A stretch of DNA of 64,000 bases, from NCBI GenBank assembly GCA_016703025.1, contig JADJCV010000004.1:2483501-2547500 (forward strand). Reading direction: 5' to 3'. The DNA comes from Candidatus Avedoeria danica (GTDB taxonomy: Bacteria; Chloroflexota; Anaerolineae; Epilineales; Epilineaceae). The first letter of the stretch is position 1. Every line of letters starts with the position of its first letter. A model generated the notes under the pieces. The model ran no database searches. It was given only the letters and a program-made list of their open reading frames with translations, and had not been told where the DNA came from. Shown in pieces: positions 1 through 7,614 of the stretch. The position numbers and the translations under genes were made by a program.

Positions 1-23
1 GACGCCAGTGGCGTGTCAGCCCC

Positions 24-464
24 CTATCGCCGGTCAGCCCCCGTCAGCTCCCCGATCCGCTCGTCTTGCATCCAGATCGCGTCCACAAGCTCGAACGCGA
101 CCGGTGCCAACGGCGTCCCGATCACCTCGTCGCGCCGCAACGCCCGACCCACGAGGTCGCTCTCCGCCACTGGCCGCGTGCCCGCATCGATCACCATGAA
201 CCAGGGTCCGTCGTCCATCACGCGGAACTCGAGCGCTACGGCGAACCGATCCGCATTGCTGGCATCATCGCCCCACCGCCCGACGATGAGGTCAAAGTTG
301 GCGCCGTGCCGCTCGACCTCGCCGAGCGTCCACCGCACAAAGTACGAGGCCTCAGCCGCTTCGCCGCGCGATATCGTTCCCCATACGCTCCGCGTGGTAC
401 CCCCACAGCATTCGCACGGACCGAAGTCCTTGCTACCCATCGGTTCGATGCTCAGATCACCCAT
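24..464 (-). CDS. conserved hypothetical protein with N-terminal CxCC cluster
   Basis: The product is about 146 residues and soluble, with no signal peptide or membrane segment. Near the N-terminus it has the Cys cluster CECCGG followed by TRSVWG. Later come WTLGEV, a GANFDLIVGRWGDD stretch and a VGRALRRDEVIGTPLA stretch close to the C-terminus. This looks like a conserved single-domain family of unknown function; the Cys cluster could bind metal, but that is inference. The ATG at 464 is preferred, though a GTG at 497 and an ATG at 440 are also in frame and none has a well-spaced ribosome site. The gene ends 24 bases from the window edge and reads away from the sugar dehydrogenase. Confidence 0.6.
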   Translation of the reverse strand: MGDLSIEPMGSKDFGPCECCGGTTRSVWGTISRGEAAEASYFVRWTLGEVERHGANFDLIVGRWGDDASNADRFAVALEFRVMDDGPWFMVIDAGTRPVAESDLVGRALRRDEVIGTPLAPVAFELVDAIWMQDERIGELTGADRR

Positions 465-557
465 AGGTCGTTTGCCCAGCCCTTCCTCGCTTCGCACGTG
501 CGTGCGGAGCGCGATTTCGGGGCGCTGACGCGATCGTTCGAGGCGGGGGTCGCCCAG

Positions 558-1973
558 CTAATGCCTTGACAACGCGCGCTGCGACCCAACATACACGATC
601 CGATAGATGTTGCCGTTCCTATCATCCGAAACGAATACCTCGCCTGCGGCGCCGACGGCCACGCCCGCCGGACGCCCCCAGGCGCCGCCGCACTCCTGGG
701 ATGGGCTGTCGCGGAAGCCGGTCAGAAAAGGCAGGGCCTCCACCGGCTGGCCGTCGCGTACGACGATCTGTTGAACCCGGCAGTCGCGCGGGGTCTGGTC
801 GGCATTCCAGGAGCCATGGTAGGCAACCAGCAGGCTGTTCTGATACGCCGCCGGGAACTGGGTCTTGTCATAGCGCGTCATGCCGAGCGGCGCCTGATGC
901 GCCTCGTCGGTGAACAGGGCCGGCGTCACCTGATCGCAACTGGTGACCGGCGCGGCAAGGGCCACCCGCGTATCGCGTACCTCGCTGGTACCGGCGGGCG
1001 TGACGCCGAGGCTGGGCGTGTAGCAGAACGGCCAGCCGTAGTGCTTGCCGCGCTCGACCTGGATCACGATCTCCTCGGGCGGCGCGTCGTTGCCCAGGCC
1101 GTCGCTGCCGTTGTGGTCGGCCCACAGGCGCCCATCCGGCAGGAACAGGAAGTCCACGCTGTTGCGCAACCCCTCGGCCCAGACCGGACGGCGGGTCTCG
1201 GTCGGGTCGCCCGCGAAGGGGTTGTCCGCGGGGATCGAGCCGTCCAGGTTGAAGCGCAGGATCGTGGCGCGGCGCTTGTCGGTTTCGACGTTGTTGTTGC
1301 TGCTGGAGCCCGCGGCCACGTAGAGCTTGCCGTCCGGGCCGATGTGCAGCGTGCGCGAGGTGTGCCCACCGCCGCTGGGGATGTTGGAGGTGACGGTGAC
1401 GCGCTCGCCGCTGTCGGTGAAGGAGCCGTCGCCGTTCAGGTCGGTTAGCTTTGAGACCCTGTTGTTCTCGGCGACATAGAACGAGCCGTCGTACCATTCC
1501 AGGTTGTGGGGCCCGGTCAGGCCGCTGGCCACAACCTGATTGGCGTCGGCCAGGCCGTCGTTGTCTGCGTCGGCCAGCCGTACGATCGCTGAGCCGCGGC
1601 GTGATGCGACGTACAGCGCCCCGTCCGGCCCGGTCGTCATCAGGCGCGGCTCCCTCAGGCCGCTCGCGTACATCCGCACCGCGAAGCCTTCCGGTACCTG
1701 GAGGCGAGCGCTTGCCGCGTCCGGCGGCGGCACCACCGGCGCGTCGGTCCCCTGCGTGGCGGTCGCACCCGGGCTTGCGGTCGCGGAGGGGAGGGCGGTC
1801 GCTGTCGGGCTGGCGCTCGCGGACGGTTTGGCCGTCGGCGGCGACATCGGTGCAGCGCCAAGCCTCATCGCCATCGGCATGTAGATCTTGCCGTCCGCCG
1901 CCTGCGCCCCCCCGGCGATCAGCAGGGCAACCAGGAGTGCGCTGAACAGGGCCACGCGCTGGGTTGTCCGCAT
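558..1973 (-). CDS. exported PQQ-dependent sugar (sorbosone/glucose-type) dehydrogenase
   Basis: This 471-residue protein is predicted to oxidise an aldose or sorbosone outside the membrane with bound PQQ. A signal peptide covers residues 1-25 and ends AQA. It is followed by the short motif IYMPMAM, a Pro/Ser/Thr/Ala-rich linker to about residue 90, and then a six-bladed beta-propeller of the GSDH family. Propeller landmarks include EPRLMTTGPDGALYVASRRG, LHIGPDGKLYVAAGSSSN, LPDGRLWADHNGSDGLGND and HYGWPFCY. The start at 1973 is fixed by GAGAGGAG seven bases upstream and by the signal peptide; the reading frame is open further upstream but that part looks non-coding. The exact substrate cannot be read from the sequence. 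Confidence 0.85.
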   Translation of the reverse strand: MRTTQRVALFSALLVALLIAGGAQAADGKIYMPMAMRLGAAPMSPPTAKPSASASPTATALPSATASPGATATQGTDAPVVPPPDAASARLQVPEGFAVRMYASGLREPRLMTTGPDGALYVASRRGSAIVRLADADNDGLADANQVVASGLTGPHNLEWYDGSFYVAENNRVSKLTDLNGDGSFTDSGERVTVTSNIPSGGGHTSRTLHIGPDGKLYVAAGSSSNNNVETDKRRATILRFNLDGSIPADNPFAGDPTETRRPVWAEGLRNSVDFLFLPDGRLWADHNGSDGLGNDAPPEEIVIQVERGKHYGWPFCYTPSLGVTPAGTSEVRDTRVALAAPVTSCDQVTPALFTDEAHQAPLGMTRYDKTQFPAAYQNSLLVAYHGSWNADQTPRDCRVQQIVVRDGQPVEALPFLTGFRDSPSQECGGAWGRPAGVAVGAAGEVFVSDDRNGNIYRIVYVGSQRALSRH

Positions 1974-2182
1974 CGATCGGCTCCTCTCGTCGGGCAGCGG
2001 CCCCACCCAGTCGCCGCCATCGTAGCTACCAGAGTCGAGGCGCACAAGTGGGAGACGAACAGGCGTTGCACCACGGTAGGGAGCGGTCAACCAACAAGAG
2101 CCGCGAGACCCCATGGCGTGAGCCGTCGGATGCTCGGCATGTTGGGCGGGGGTGGCGGTGGGCGGGTACGGGGACGGCGGCA

Positions 2183-2218
2183 ATGGCTGCGATGGCTGCG
2201 ATGGCTGCGATGGCGACG
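2183..2218. repeat. 9-bp tandem repeat (ATGGCTGCG, 4 units)
   Basis: Three exact copies of ATGGCTGCG and a fourth degenerate copy (ATGGCGACG) lie in the 268-bp gap between two minus-strand genes. The array is short and looks like replication-slippage DNA. Nothing else recognisable was seen in the gap except the ribosome site of the downstream dehydrogenase. Confidence 0.6.
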
Positions 2219-2241
2219 GCTACGCGCCGGAAGACCCTCCG

Positions 2242-2625
2242 CTAGTCGCGGCCGCTACTGCCCGTGCCCGCCGCCCACATCAGCCCCAGGATCACCGCCC
2301 AGCTCACGGCGCGGATCACCATCGCCGTGATGCTCTCGCTGGCGACCGTGTCGCGCAGCGCCGTGAGGAGCGTCCCGAGCACGGCCGAGTGCGCCACGAA
2401 GGTCACCACGGCCAGCGGCATCGCCCAGGCGTGACGCCGCCAGATCAGCACGCTGGTCACCAGCAGCGAGAGAATGCCGGCACCGACGTTGTAGTACGGC
2501 AGCCATTCGATGACGGTGTAGCCCGGATCGCGGCCCAGCAACAGCACGGTGCCGCCGGCCCCGATCGCCATCGCGCCCATCAATGCCGCCAGCAGTGCGG
2601 CCCCATAGCGCAGGTAGTTCTTCAT
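2242..2625 (-). CDS. small multipass membrane protein, unknown function
   Basis: The product is about 127 residues with four likely membrane helices: residues 6-28, 43-60, 70-92 and 100-120. The start MKNYLRYG is supported by GGGAGC six bases upstream. Charged residues sit mainly in the loops (LIWRRHAW, ALRDTVASES). No family was recognised, and it resembles many small DoxX-like or unnamed integral membrane proteins only in topology. The next gene on this strand upstream is a tiny ORF at 2726-2863, with a 100-base gap, so the two may or may not be co-transcribed. Confidence 0.65.
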   Translation of the reverse strand: MKNYLRYGAALLAALMGAMAIGAGGTVLLLGRDPGYTVIEWLPYYNVGAGILSLLVTSVLIWRRHAWAMPLAVVTFVAHSAVLGTLLTALRDTVASESITAMVIRAVSWAVILGLMWAAGTGSSGRD

Positions 2626-2725
2626 CGCCAGCTCCCAAGGTGAGGGCAAATCTCAGTCGTACGGATGCATGCTGACAATCACATCCGCCCCCGCCGCGCA
2701 CTGCGGCCGGGAGCTTCCTACGGCA

Positions 2726-2863
2726 CTACGAAAGCAGCGGCTCTTCCGCGGTCCCGTGCTCGGCCGCAGCAAGGCCCTCGCGCAGCGTCTGCCAGGTGGC
2801 CCATGCGATGGGCGCCGACGCCAGCGCCCAGAGCGTGTAAGCCGTGCCGAGGGGCGATCGCAT
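2726..2863 (-). CDS. small predicted single-helix membrane protein (45 aa)
   Basis: A 45-codon frame starts with ATG at 2863 and stops with TAG at 2726. AGGGAG lies nine bases before the ATG, a good Shine-Dalgarno match. The peptide begins MRSPLGTAYTLWALASAPIA and continues through a second Trp-rich stretch (WATWQTL), giving one hydrophobic segment at residues 5-24 and an acidic C-terminus (EHGTAEEPLLS). Its start lies 43 bases after the stop of the cupin gene, so it may be the last gene of a cytochrome-fragment/cupin/small-protein unit. The function is unknown. The call rests on the ribosome site, the context and the plausible amphipathic composition. Confidence 0.45.
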   Translation of the reverse strand: MRSPLGTAYTLWALASAPIAWATWQTLREGLAAAEHGTAEEPLLS

Positions 2864-2906
2864 CGTGCTTATCTCCCTTGGTGCTGTACTCGCTCTTGCG
2901 GACAAC

Positions 2907-3242
2907 CTATCCGCCCGTCACCTTCGCCGCCTGCGTTCCCAGGAACGCCAGACGCGTCTCTGCGTCGACCCCGCGCTGGGCCCCATCCGGCGCGACCACC
3001 GTTGCCCCTGGACCCACACGGAACCGCTCGCCATCCACGGTCATCCACCCGGTGCCTTCGAGGAAGTGATAGGCAGATGCCGGGGCAGGATGGACCGGGA
3101 GGCTCTGGCCGGCCTCCAGGCCGACGATGACCGCTCGGAACGTATCTGTCTCCAGCACCTTCTGTGGTCGTGGTCCGTCGGAAGCGAATACCACGACATC
3201 TCTCCAGTTCGAGTACAGCGCCGCTCCCTGCATGGTGCTCAT
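2907..3242 (-). CDS. small single-domain cupin protein
   Basis: This 111-residue protein has one cupin barrel. Motif 1 is degenerate: VGLEAGQSLPVHPAPASAYHFLEGTG keeps the conserved Gly, His, His and Glu/Gly positions. Motif 2 follows as GERFRVGPGATVVAPDGAQRGVDA. Such single cupins usually bind a divalent metal and act as small enzymes or sensors; the substrate is unknown. TAGGAG about 11 bases before the ATG supports the start. The gene begins 15 bases after the stop of a CxxCH-containing ORF and is close to a second, divergent cupin gene at 3590-3916, so the locus looks like a small cupin/redox island. Confidence 0.75.
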   Translation of the reverse strand: MSTMQGAALYSNWRDVVVFASDGPRPQKVLETDTFRAVIVGLEAGQSLPVHPAPASAYHFLEGTGWMTVDGERFRVGPGATVVAPDGAQRGVDAETRLAFLGTQAAKVTGG

Positions 3243-3257
3243 AGCGTGGATTTGCTC

Positions 3258-3449
3258 CTATTTATCCGCTCGATCCGCGAGACGGTCCCGAAACGACGTG
3301 TGGCATGCCACACACTCGCGCTGCAGTTGCGCGTTCAGCGTGAGCACTTCCGGCATGTCCTGGCCCATGGCTGCCTCGGACAGCGCCAGCCCGGTGTCGT
3401 GCACGCGCTGGTGACAGGCGATGCCGTGCTCCATCAGCAGGTGTATCAT
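3258..3449 (-). CDS. short CxxCH (cytochrome c'-like) ORF, probably a truncated remnant
   Basis: The 63-residue frame contains a helix ending in ECVACHTSFRDRL, which matches the C-terminal haem-binding helix of cytochrome c'-type proteins (CxxCH). An earlier GIACHQRVH resembles only half a haem site. Family members normally have about 130-150 residues and a signal peptide. Here there is no signal peptide, and no N-terminal half was found upstream in any minus frame, so haem attachment outside the membrane looks impossible as encoded. It may be a decayed gene or a small cytosolic domain. No strong ribosome site precedes the ATG at 3449. Confidence 0.4.
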   Translation of the reverse strand: MIHLLMEHGIACHQRVHDTGLALSEAAMGQDMPEVLTLNAQLQRECVACHTSFRDRLADRADK

Positions 3450-3589
3450 GGATCTACGCTAAGCCATTTCGGGCCTGGGCGCAAACTCGACGGCGCTGGC
3501 GGCCGGCCATGCCAGCCAGGCCCACGGCCCTGTCCGCGCCGCTCAGACAAGCATGTGGCACCTCACACACCCCACAAGGAGTTTGTTTG

Positions 3590-3916
3590 ATGTTATCCAT
3601 CGCACTACATGACAACGTTGTTTTTCATGACAGAGACCCAAATGCTGAACCTCTTTTCGTTGACAAGACGGGCCGCATCTTGCGATTTGCCCTGAAGCCC
3701 GGCCAGTCAGTGCAAGAGCACGTGTCCCCACACTCGCCAGTGTACATCGTAGTTCTTAAGGGAGTCGGGGTGTTTTCGGGTGGCGATAAGCAGGAGCAAC
3801 GCAGTGGCCCTGGCACGCTGTTTGTCATCGCTGCGGGGGAAGCACACGCCATTCGGGCGGAAGATGAGGAGTTGGTATTCCTGGCATTTCTAAACGGTGT
3901 CCCCGGAGCGAAGTGA
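3590..3916 (+). CDS. cupin-domain protein with atypical base composition
   Basis: This 108-residue single-domain cupin has motif 1 FALKPGQSVQEHVSPHSPVYIVVLKGVG, with two His residues for metal binding, and motif 2 GPGTLFVIAAGEAHAI. AAGGAG eight bases before the ATG at 3590 fixes the start; an in-frame upstream extension has no such site. The gene is visibly richer in A/T than its neighbours and uses codons such as TTT, CAT, AAT and TTG that are rare elsewhere in the window, which suggests recent acquisition. It is divergent from the other cupin gene. The function of the ligand-binding cavity is unknown. Confidence 0.8.
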   Translation: MLSIALHDNVVFHDRDPNAEPLFVDKTGRILRFALKPGQSVQEHVSPHSPVYIVVLKGVGVFSGGDKQEQRSGPGTLFVIAAGEAHAIRAEDEELVFLAFLNGVPGAK

Positions 3917-3970
3917 CACGAGGCGTGTCGCGCCATGCAGGCCGCCGCGCCGAGCGCTCGGCGCCCGCCC

Positions 3971-4909
3971 TCAAACCGTCAACACGACATTCCCTGTCTT
4001 CCGCCACGTATCCACATACCGATGCGCCTCCACGATCCCCTCCAACGGATACACCCGATCGATGACCGCCCGATACGCGCCCGCCTCGATCCACCCCTTC
4101 AGGAGCACCACGTCCCCCCGGTCATACCGCGAACGCGCGCCGACGAGCCTGCGGTCGCCGAACCACGCGGCCCACAGGCCGTAGGGAACGTTGCGCAGTC
4201 CGTCCGTCGCGACCCAGATCCCGCCCGGTCGCAGCATGCGCCGGGTGCGCGGGAACGAGAGCTTGCCGACGGCATCGACGAGGACGTCGTAGCCCTCGCC
4301 GCTGCGCGTGAAGTCCTCTCGCTGATAGTCGATCACCTCGTCGGCGCCGAGCGAGCGGACAACGTCGACGCTCGTCGTGCCGCAGACGGCCGTCACGTGG
4401 GCACCCAGGAGCTTGCCGATCTGCACCGCCGCCGTCCCGCACGACCCCGATGCGCCGTACACCAGCAGGCGCGTGCCGACGCCCACGTTCCCCCGGCGCA
4501 GCGCGGCCAGCCCCTGGGCCGCGCCGTCGCACACCGCCGCCGCCTCCTCGAAGCGCATCCCGCTTGGCATGTGCGCCAGGATGCCGGCTTCCCGGACGCA
4601 GACGTACTCGGCGTTCGCGCCTTGGCGGACGCCGAAGACGCGGTCGCCGGGCGCGAACGCCGTCACGGCCGCGCCGGCCGTCTCCACCACGCCGGCCAGC
4701 TCCAAGCCAAGCCGCCACTTCGGGCGCCGAACGCCCCGCAGCAGCCGCCACGGCCACGGCTTCGCCCGCCGCGCATGGCAGTCCGTTTGCGTGACGGTCG
4801 TGGCGTGGACCCGGACGAGCACCTCGTCCGCCTTCGGGACGGGCCGATCGACGTCTTCGACCCGCAGCGTCTCCGGCGGGCCGTAGCGATCCTGCACGAC
4901 TGCCTTCAC
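3971..4909 (-). CDS. NAD(P)-dependent medium-chain (quinone-oxidoreductase-like) oxidoreductase
   Basis: This 312-residue MDR-superfamily enzyme has an N-terminal GroES-like domain (MKAVVQDRYGPPETLRVEDV, then GLELAGVVETAGAAVTAFAPGDRVFG) and a Rossmann domain with the nucleotide-binding motif LVYGASGSCGTAAVQIGKLLGA near residue 150. It lacks the structural-zinc Cys cluster, so it belongs with the zinc-free quinone-oxidoreductase/enoyl-reductase branch. The usual final AxxAh of the dinucleotide motif reads GSCGTAA. Translation probably starts at the GTG at 4909 with only a weak ribosome site. The substrate cannot be inferred. Confidence 0.85.
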   Translation of the reverse strand: MKAVVQDRYGPPETLRVEDVDRPVPKADEVLVRVHATTVTQTDCHARRAKPWPWRLLRGVRRPKWRLGLELAGVVETAGAAVTAFAPGDRVFGVRQGANAEYVCVREAGILAHMPSGMRFEEAAAVCDGAAQGLAALRRGNVGVGTRLLVYGASGSCGTAAVQIGKLLGAHVTAVCGTTSVDVVRSLGADEVIDYQREDFTRSGEGYDVLVDAVGKLSFPRTRRMLRPGGIWVATDGLRNVPYGLWAAWFGDRRLVGARSRYDRGDVVLLKGWIEAGAYRAVIDRVYPLEGIVEAHRYVDTWRKTGNVVLTV

Positions 4910-5343
4910 GCGCGGTCTCGCTTACGGTCCGCGAGGCCCGGGTGGCGGATCGGACCGCCGTCCCGTCGCAGCGGACAGCACCCACCGTCGCGTCCACGCA
5001 TTCTCTGTCCCTCCTTCGCGCCCACTGCGCCGCCTCCACCGTGCGGCCCTCGATGGGTTATGCCAATGCGGCGTGAACGGACCGCGTGGATCCTCGCGGG
5101 GCGGGCGTAGGGGCGAAGCAATTGCTTCGCCCCTACCGTCGGCCATCGCATGGCGGTGCGCGATCACAGACACGGCCCGATCACGGCGGATGCGTACTAC
5201 GCACGTTCCGCCCCGTCGTTTCGCATGCCGCCCGCACAGCGCTAGCCTATGGCCCGCCGCGCACGCAGCACGGATGCCCGACCCTCGACGCCCGACACCG
5301 GACGCCCGTCGTCGGCACCACAGAACGTGGAGACCGCAAACCC
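4910..5343. other. 434-bp divergent intergenic region
   Basis: The gap separates the minus-strand oxidoreductase from the plus-strand cyclase-fold gene and must hold both promoters. The only structure seen is the 30-bp perfect palindrome at 5107-5136. Short frames in the gap have no ribosome sites or recognisable protein features and were not called. Confidence 0.5.
5107..5136. repeat. 30-bp perfect palindrome, GGGCG-ended intergenic repeat family copy 1
   Basis: The sequence reads GTAGGGGCGAAGCAA and then its exact reverse complement, a 15-bp perfect inverted repeat with no loop. The same outer sequence (TAGGGGCG...CGCCCCTA) recurs at 26752-26773 and 47807-47826, and in a variant at 58480-58513, always between genes. 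It looks like a REP-type dispersed palindrome. No T-tract follows on either strand, so a simple terminator role is unlikely. Confidence 0.8.
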
Positions 5344-6309
5344 ATGACGGACCCGCACAGCGCCGCACCCCCGAGTTCATCGGATTCCCCGGACGCCCCC
5401 GTCCTCGCCTGGCTCCTCGACACCGACCCCGCCATCCGCTGGCAAGTCATGCGCGACCTCACCGACACCCCCCCGGAAACCATCGCCGCCGAACGCTCCC
5501 GCGTCGCCACCGAAGGCTGGGGCGCTCAGCTCCTCGACCTCCAACAGCCCGACGGCACCTGGGGCGACGGCGTCGCGGTGCCGCATTGGTGGTCGAACCT
5601 GTACACCCTGGTCTTCCTGCGCGACCTCGGGGCCGACCCTTCGAGCCCGCGCGTGCGGCAGGCGATCGACCTCGTCCGCAGTCACGTCACGTGGGGGCCG
5701 GAGTGGGGCGACGCGCCGTTCTTCGAGGGCGAGGTCGAGCCGTGCATCAACGGCCGCGTCGTCGCGCTCGGCGCGTACTTCGGCGAGCGTTCGGACGCAC
5801 TCGCCCTGCGCCTGCTGGGCGAACAGCTCGCCGACGGCGGCTGGAACTGCGAGGCCGAGCGAGGCTCGGTCCGCTCGTCGTTCCACACGACGATCTGCGT
5901 CCTCGAAGGCCTGCTCGCGTTCGAGCAGGCGTTCGGCGCGTCGTCGACGATCGCTGAGGCGCGGCGGCGAGGCGAGGAATACCTCCTCGATCGTCGGCTC
6001 CTGCGCCGCCTGTCGTCCGGCGAGATCATCAACCCCGCGTGGTCGCAGCTCGCCTTCCCGCCGCTCTGGCGCTTCGACGTCCTGCGCGCGCTCGACTACC
6101 TCCGCGCGGCCGGCGCGCTGCCGGATGCGCGGGCCGACGAGGCCGTCGCCATCGTGCGCGAGCGGCGCCAGGCCGACGGGCGGTGGCCGCTCGACGTGCA
6201 CCACAAGGACACGCTGCATGCGGAGATGGCCGGCGCCGTCGGCGAGCCGAATCGGTGGATCACGCTGCAGGCGTTGCGGGTGCTGGACGGAGGCGCGAGT
6301 CGAGGATAA
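5344..6309 (+). CDS. squalene-cyclase/prenyltransferase-fold protein
   Basis: The 321-residue protein has alpha/alpha-barrel repeats of the terpenoid cyclase/prenyltransferase type, seen as QPDGTWGDG near residue 60, a LADGGWNCEAERG stretch near 165 and RQADGRWPLDV near 280. These are QW-like motifs. The DXDD catalytic motif of squalene-hopene cyclases is not visible and the protein is half the length of a cyclase, so it is probably a cyclase-fold protein rather than a hopanoid synthase. The ATG at 5344 is chosen over the longer open frame because TGGAG precedes it and the upstream part is low-quality coding sequence. The gene stands alone in its orientation before a VOC gene. Confidence 0.7.
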   Translation: MTDPHSAAPPSSSDSPDAPVLAWLLDTDPAIRWQVMRDLTDTPPETIAAERSRVATEGWGAQLLDLQQPDGTWGDGVAVPHWWSNLYTLVFLRDLGADPSSPRVRQAIDLVRSHVTWGPEWGDAPFFEGEVEPCINGRVVALGAYFGERSDALALRLLGEQLADGGWNCEAERGSVRSSFHTTICVLEGLLAFEQAFGASSTIAEARRRGEEYLLDRRLLRRLSSGEIINPAWSQLAFPPLWRFDVLRALDYLRAAGALPDARADEAVAIVRERRQADGRWPLDVHHKDTLHAEMAGAVGEPNRWITLQALRVLDGGASRG

Positions 6310-6385
6310 AGGCCATGCCGAGCCGCCGCAGGCGGTGGTACCATGTCGTCACAAGGCGACGCGGCATGCACAAGGAGATGGGTCG

Positions 6386-6790
6386 ATGGCGCGAGTGCTG
6401 GGCGTAGGCGGTGTCTTCTTCAAGGCGAAGGATCGCGATGCGCTGATCGCGTGGTATCGCGACGTCCTCGGCCTCGACATGCTGGACTGGGGCGGCGCCG
6501 TCTTCACGCCGGAGGCGATGGCTGCCCATCCCGGCGCCGGCACCGTGTTCAGCCCGTTCGAAGCCGACACGGACTACATGCTGCCGTCGACCAAGGAGTT
6601 CATGATCAACCTCGCCGTCGACGACCTCGACGGCGTGCTGGCGCGGTGCGCGGAGCATGGCGTCATGCCGGTGAACACATTCCCGGACGATTTCAACGGC
6701 CGCTTCGCCCACATCGTGGATCCGGAGGGCACCAAAATCGAGCTTTGGCAGCCGCGGCCGATGGATCCCGCGGACCCCCCGCCGAGCTAG
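6386..6790 (+). CDS. VOC (glyoxalase/bleomycin-resistance fold) family protein
   Basis: This 134-residue protein has two betaalphabetabetabeta modules typical of the vicinal-oxygen-chelate fold. The first module begins MARVLGVGGVFFKAKDRDAL and continues AWYRDVLGLDM. The second ends FAHIVDPEGTKIELWQP, which carries the conserved DPxGxxxELWQP ending and a likely metal-binding Glu. The start at 6386 has AAGGAG eight bases upstream; a longer in-frame extension is non-coding. Likely roles are a small-molecule isomerase, dioxygenase or binding protein; the exact reaction is unknown. A 79-bp inverted repeat begins within its stop codon. Confidence 0.82.
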   Translation: MARVLGVGGVFFKAKDRDALIAWYRDVLGLDMLDWGGAVFTPEAMAAHPGAGTVFSPFEADTDYMLPSTKEFMINLAVDDLDGVLARCAEHGVMPVNTFPDDFNGRFAHIVDPEGTKIELWQPRPMDPADPPPS

Positions 6791-6865
6791 TACCCCACCA
6801 CTGCCGATTTTCCGGGTTCCGTACTCTGGTAGCCACCACGAGCATGTTCAGTGGTGGGATACTAG
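6787..6865. mobile_element. 79-bp MITE-like element with 17-bp terminal inverted repeats
   Basis: CTAGTACCCCACCACTG at 6787-6803 is mirrored by CAGTGGTGGGATACTAG at 6849-6865 with one mismatch in 17. The element has a 45-bp unrelated centre and sits between the VOC and RibD-like genes, overlapping the VOC stop codon. The long arms, the exact CTAG ends and the short non-coding centre resemble a non-autonomous miniature transposable element. A large hairpin terminator is the alternative, but there is no T-tract after the right arm. Confidence 0.45.
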
Positions 6866-6896
6866 GCAAGTTCGCAAGGCGAGAGAGGAATCACCG

Positions 6897-7538
6897 ATGG
6901 CCGTCCGTGTCGACCTGAACATCTCCCTCGACGGTTTCGCGACGACGACGGACCAGACCCCCGAGGACCCGTTTGGCCAGGACTGGGGCCGCCTCGTCGG
7001 CCACTACGCCGCCACCCGCACGGTCCGGGAGCGCGTGCTGCACGACACGTCCGGCGAAGGTACGACCGGCATCGACGACGACTACGCGGCGGCGTACTTC
7101 GCCGGGGTCGGGGCGGAGATCATGGGCGCCGGCATGTTCGGGCTGCACAACCATCCCGACGATCCCGACTGGCGCGGCTGGTGGGGCGACGAGCCGCCGT
7201 TCCGGGTCCCGGTGTTCGTCCTCACCCACACCCCGCGCCCGACGATCGAGATGGCGGGCGGCACGACCTTCCACTTCCTCTCCGCAACGCCCGCCGAAGC
7301 GCTCGACAAAGCGCTGGCCGTTGCGGGCGGCAAGGACGTACGGATCGGCGGCGGGCCGACCGTGGTCCGCCAATTCCTCAAGGCCGGTCTCGTCGACCAG
7401 CTCCACGTCGCCATCGTGCCGATCCTGCTCGGCCGCGGCATCCGGCTGTGGGACGACCTGCGCGGCCTGGAGTCCGGCTACCGGGTGAAGGTCGAGGCCG
7501 CACCGAGCGGCACGACGCACCTGACGTTTCGGCGCTGA
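6897..7538 (+). CDS. dihydrofolate reductase/RibD C-terminal-domain family reductase
   Basis: The 213-residue protein has the DHFR-like fold seen in RibD C-terminal domains. It starts VRVDLNISLDGFATTTDQ, which is the typical first strand and substrate loop. The NADPH-binding strand and loop appear as the KDVRIGGGPTVVRQFLKAGLVDQ stretch near residues 147-170, followed by PILLGRGIRLWDDL. It is a family of uncharacterised reductases often called YwjB/YyaP-like, and the substrate is unknown. GAGAGAGGAAT before the ATG at 6897 serves as ribosome site. The 22-bp palindrome array begins 76 bases after its stop codon. Confidence 0.85.
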   Translation: MAVRVDLNISLDGFATTTDQTPEDPFGQDWGRLVGHYAATRTVRERVLHDTSGEGTTGIDDDYAAAYFAGVGAEIMGAGMFGLHNHPDDPDWRGWWGDEPPFRVPVFVLTHTPRPTIEMAGGTTFHFLSATPAEALDKALAVAGGKDVRIGGGPTVVRQFLKAGLVDQLHVAIVPILLGRGIRLWDDLRGLESGYRVKVEAAPSGTTHLTFRR

Positions 7539-7614
7539 CGCCCCGGATCGCGCCCCGGCGCGGCCGACGTCCGGACGACGACCCCGCCTTCGTCCCGCCG
7601 ATACGAGCAATCGT

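Noticed and set aside
1974..2183. N-terminal extension of the sugar dehydrogenase
   Set aside because: The ribosome site and signal peptide both place the start at 1973, and the extension is rich in Pro/Arg with no features.
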